NCBI GenBank assembly: GCA_020746105.1
Contig: CM036633.1
Location: 15,236,501-15,300,500, forward strand
Reading direction: 5' to 3'
Source: Trogon surrucura
Taxonomy: Eukaryota > Chordata > Aves > Trogoniformes > Trogonidae
Length of the DNA: 64,000 bases
Below are positions 61,848 through 64,000 of this stretch, in pieces; position 1 is the stretch's first letter, and each line of letters opens with the position of its first letter. Below the pieces are notes generated by a model, which saw nothing but the letters and a program-made list of their open reading frames with translations, was not told the origin of the DNA and did not search any database. Made by a program: the position numbers and the translations under genes.

Positions 61848-62716
61848 CTACCTACAACCACAGGACTCCACCACCATGTCCTCGTACTGCTTGTAGACCA
61901 CGTTGTTTGCAGAGTCAATGAAAAGAATGCTGATAGGACTCAGCCGGGTCGGGACACAGCAAGTCGGGGGGGTCGACTCCGGGTCCATGGAGTTCATTAG
62001 TGTTTGGATAACCGCGTGGTTGGTGGGCTCCAGGTGGGATCGAAGGGGGAATTCACAAAGCCCTTCGCAGTGATACGCTTCATATTCTAGCGGGGCTATT
62101 ATCCAGTCATCCCAGCCCATATCCTTAAAGTTCACGTGGAGGGCTTTTCTGCTACACCTTGCCTTCAGATTCTTAGTGGGCCTCTTCCCCTGCCGTGTCG
62201 CCAGAGGAGCTCTTCTCTTCCGCCTCTGATTGAACAAGTACTCGTAAACAGTTTTGTCATCTTGGCCGGATCTCGCTTTGATTTCGTTGAAGAATAAGTC
62301 TCTTTTTTTTGTCCTTCCAAATACCAAGAAGAGAGCCTTTTCATTGACCTGTCTCCCTGTTCTGTTGAACCCCACACTCCTGAGATCAACAGCTCTCCCC
62401 CTGTCAAAGGTTTCCAGTTCAAAACACAAGCTGACCAAGTTTTTAAAGTTCCTGAAAAGTTTCCAGATGTCAAACACTTCCCACTTTGGTGTATCTGTGA
62501 TACTGACAGTACGAGAGTCCAGGAGGGTTGCTGCTTGTCTGTTTGTAGAGCAACTAAATAGTTTCACTTGGGATGTTTTTCCAGAAGAATGAGACTTCCA
62601 TGTGTCAGAAGGCTTCTTCCTCAATATTCGAAGCTCTGCTCCCAGCAAACCATCTTTTTCTAATGCACTGATGTCAAAAATATACTTTTGTTTTCGTATA
62701 GTTGGTGCTCGCTCAT
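61848..62716 (-). CDS. GDF5: GDF5 terminal coding exon (prodomain end and full mature ligand)
   Basis: This is growth/differentiation factor 5, a secreted BMP-family dimer that signals through BMPR1B and type II receptors in joint and cartilage formation. The exon starts after a strong acceptor (TGTGCTTCTTTTAG), completing a split Asp codon before [20 protein letters not shown]. The open frame continues 13 codons upstream, but that is intron. Prodomain residues are followed by the furin site RRKRR at 62211-62225 and a 120-residue mature domain starting [11 protein letters not shown], the same length as human. All seven cystine-knot cysteines are present (mature 19, 48, 52, 84, 85, 117, 119), with 84 the interchain one. 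[20 protein letters not shown] and [11 protein letters not shown] mark GDF5 rather than GDF6 or GDF7. It ends ESCGCR-TAG. Exon 1 lies right of the window. Confidence 0.98.
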
Positions 62717-64000
62717 CTAAAAGAAGCACACACATTTTTAAATGTATATCAGGCACAGATCAATATCAAACATTCAATTCTCAAGGGTTTTCCTGAAGTT
62801 TGCTCACAAGCCTGGAAGTTTCCTTAATTAGCCCATCAAACAGAAAGAACAAATCTTGTCTAAGGGATCAGCTCTGTGCAGGGACCCAGAACAACTCAGT
62901 GAATCAACAGGGAAGTAATATTTCTGAGTTTGCCTTGTAGAAATCTCATTTCTTTCTCTGGCAGGCATTTTCTAGCTTCAAAGTAGCAATTAGCTGATTA
63001 AAAAACAATCCTGTTAAAGGGCTGAGCCCTAACAGGCCCTGTTCACCACTTGTATCCTACTTAAATTACCACAACGGAGCTTCACTGGTGCCCAGGCCTC
63101 ATGCTGGCACCAAACATGAGCAAATTTGCCCCTAGACAATAAGTAGTGAATTAGTCCTTTAAAACCAACATCCTCCAGGAACTTCCAGGCACAAAGATAT
63201 TTGCCTTATTAACTTAACTCCACATGATTCACAACTTTTTCATATTGGCCTGAGAGTCATACCTCCCTTTAACCTGACGTTGCATCTGCTTGGTTAAGCA
63301 CTCGAGCAGCGCTAACGAGGGATGCGGCTGAGCCGACGCTTGGGCGCTGTTATGTCAGCAAAGCCCAGCTGCTGAACGCAGCACTCGTGAGCAGGGTGTC
63401 GCCCCTTCCCACAAGCCAAACTACTCGTAACTAAATGGCAAACGAACCCAGTCCCATCTGAGTCTTCCACCACCGCTACCTTATCAGCCGTAGCCTGTGT
63501 TGCTTCCATGCCAAAACTCTTACTAACGTCACTAGAAGCAACACGGGGCTCTCCAAGCACAGCGGTAATGGGAACAGCCCTCTCTGGGAGACTGGTTATT
63601 TCTTGTGGGAAAGCAGCTGCTAGTCCAAATTTCCAAAAAAAAAGAGGTGGAACCAGAATGTTGAACCATGAGTTCTTGGGTCCCAGAAGTTATTACGCTT
63701 TTTAGTCTGTGCTCAGCTGTGGGTTTCTGGGGATGGGAGGTTGGTGGTACCTGAAAGCATGAGCTTTGAGCTAGTACAGGTACAGCCACCCTACGTTATA
63801 ACGACTCCTGGGTCTACAGTTCCTCCCAAATCCACCTTGAACACACCAGACTCACGCCCTGATACTGAAACTTTTGGGTTTTTTTTCATGGGCTAGCCCT
63901 GTTCTTAGCATATCATGTGTTTTTAGACATACTTTACAATAAAATCTAAAGCTAGCAGCTTCCAGGAGCTACTTACAGAAAGAAAGTCAGACAAAAATGT
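62717..64000. other. GDF5: GDF5 intron 1 (partial)
   Basis: Sequence upstream, in gene sense, of the GDF5 terminal exon. There is no proline-rich GDF5 exon 1 sequence and no recognised repeat. The short frames at 63312-63560 and 63508-63705 are chance. Confidence 0.8.

Noticed and set aside
62717..62756. Extension of the GDF5 frame to an upstream ATG
   Set aside because: The 13 extra codons lie across the pyrimidine tract and AG acceptor of intron 1, and the split Asp codon fits exon 2 starting at 62716.
1..64000. tRNA, rRNA, CRISPR, prophage or bacterial-type operons
   Set aside because: None seen. The window is vertebrate genomic DNA with spliced genes and LINE fragments.

Overview
This is a vertebrate nuclear window that looks avian. 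It carries many 5'-truncated CR1 LINE copies, LTR fragments of the kind seen in bird genomes, little other repeat, compact introns, and two single-copy vertebrate genes. There is no prokaryotic or plasmid content. The great majority of open reading frames here are chance frames, repeat frames or antisense shadows.

Two real genes lie on the minus strand, in tandem. (1) UQCC1, a complex III assembly factor (the yeast Cbp3 family), occupies about 1 to 44.85 kb. Its CpG-island promoter and start codon are at about 44.73 kb, and seven coding exons can be placed with consensus splice sites: 44703-44726, 41306-41410, 35635-35742, 32945-33017, 27246-27303, 21215-21323 and 2704-2781. The reading frame carries through every junction from 35.7 kb down to 2.7 kb. 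The gene leaves the window on the left with its C-terminal exons still to come. A linker exon between 35.7 and 41.3 kb is expected from the human protein but was not found. (2) The second and last coding exon of GDF5, a BMP-family joint and cartilage morphogen, is at 61848-62716. It holds the end of the prodomain, the furin site and the complete 120-residue mature ligand. GDF5 exon 1 lies beyond the right edge. The UQCC1-GDF5 tandem order matches the human locus as I recall it.

Region by region: 1-1349 is a pair of inverted CR1 copies; 2.7-44.7 kb is UQCC1 introns with CR1 copies (3.8, 8.6, 9.0, 15.9, 25.5 kb) and an ERV/LTR remnant (37.8-38.36 kb); 44.4-44.95 kb is the CpG island plus a GGGCAC/CCCGTG hexamer tandem repeat; 44.95-61.06 kb is intergenic (CR1 copies at 45.1, 55.1 and 58.4-58.6 kb, a probable LTR at 48.4 kb, a TCA microsatellite at 58.33 kb, and a repeat-free AT-rich block at 57.1-58.03 kb that is a candidate GDF5 enhancer); 61.06-61.85 kb is the GDF5 3' UTR; 62.7-64 kb is GDF5 intron 1.

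I see no new multi-gene system. The best unusual signals are a 321-bp inverted repeat with one mismatch inside otherwise diverged CR1 copies (gene conversion is the likely cause), a CpG-dense intronic patch next to a UQCC1 exon, a G-quadruplex-type hexamer array at the UQCC1 promoter, and an isolated 69-bp direct duplication 2.7 kb apart.
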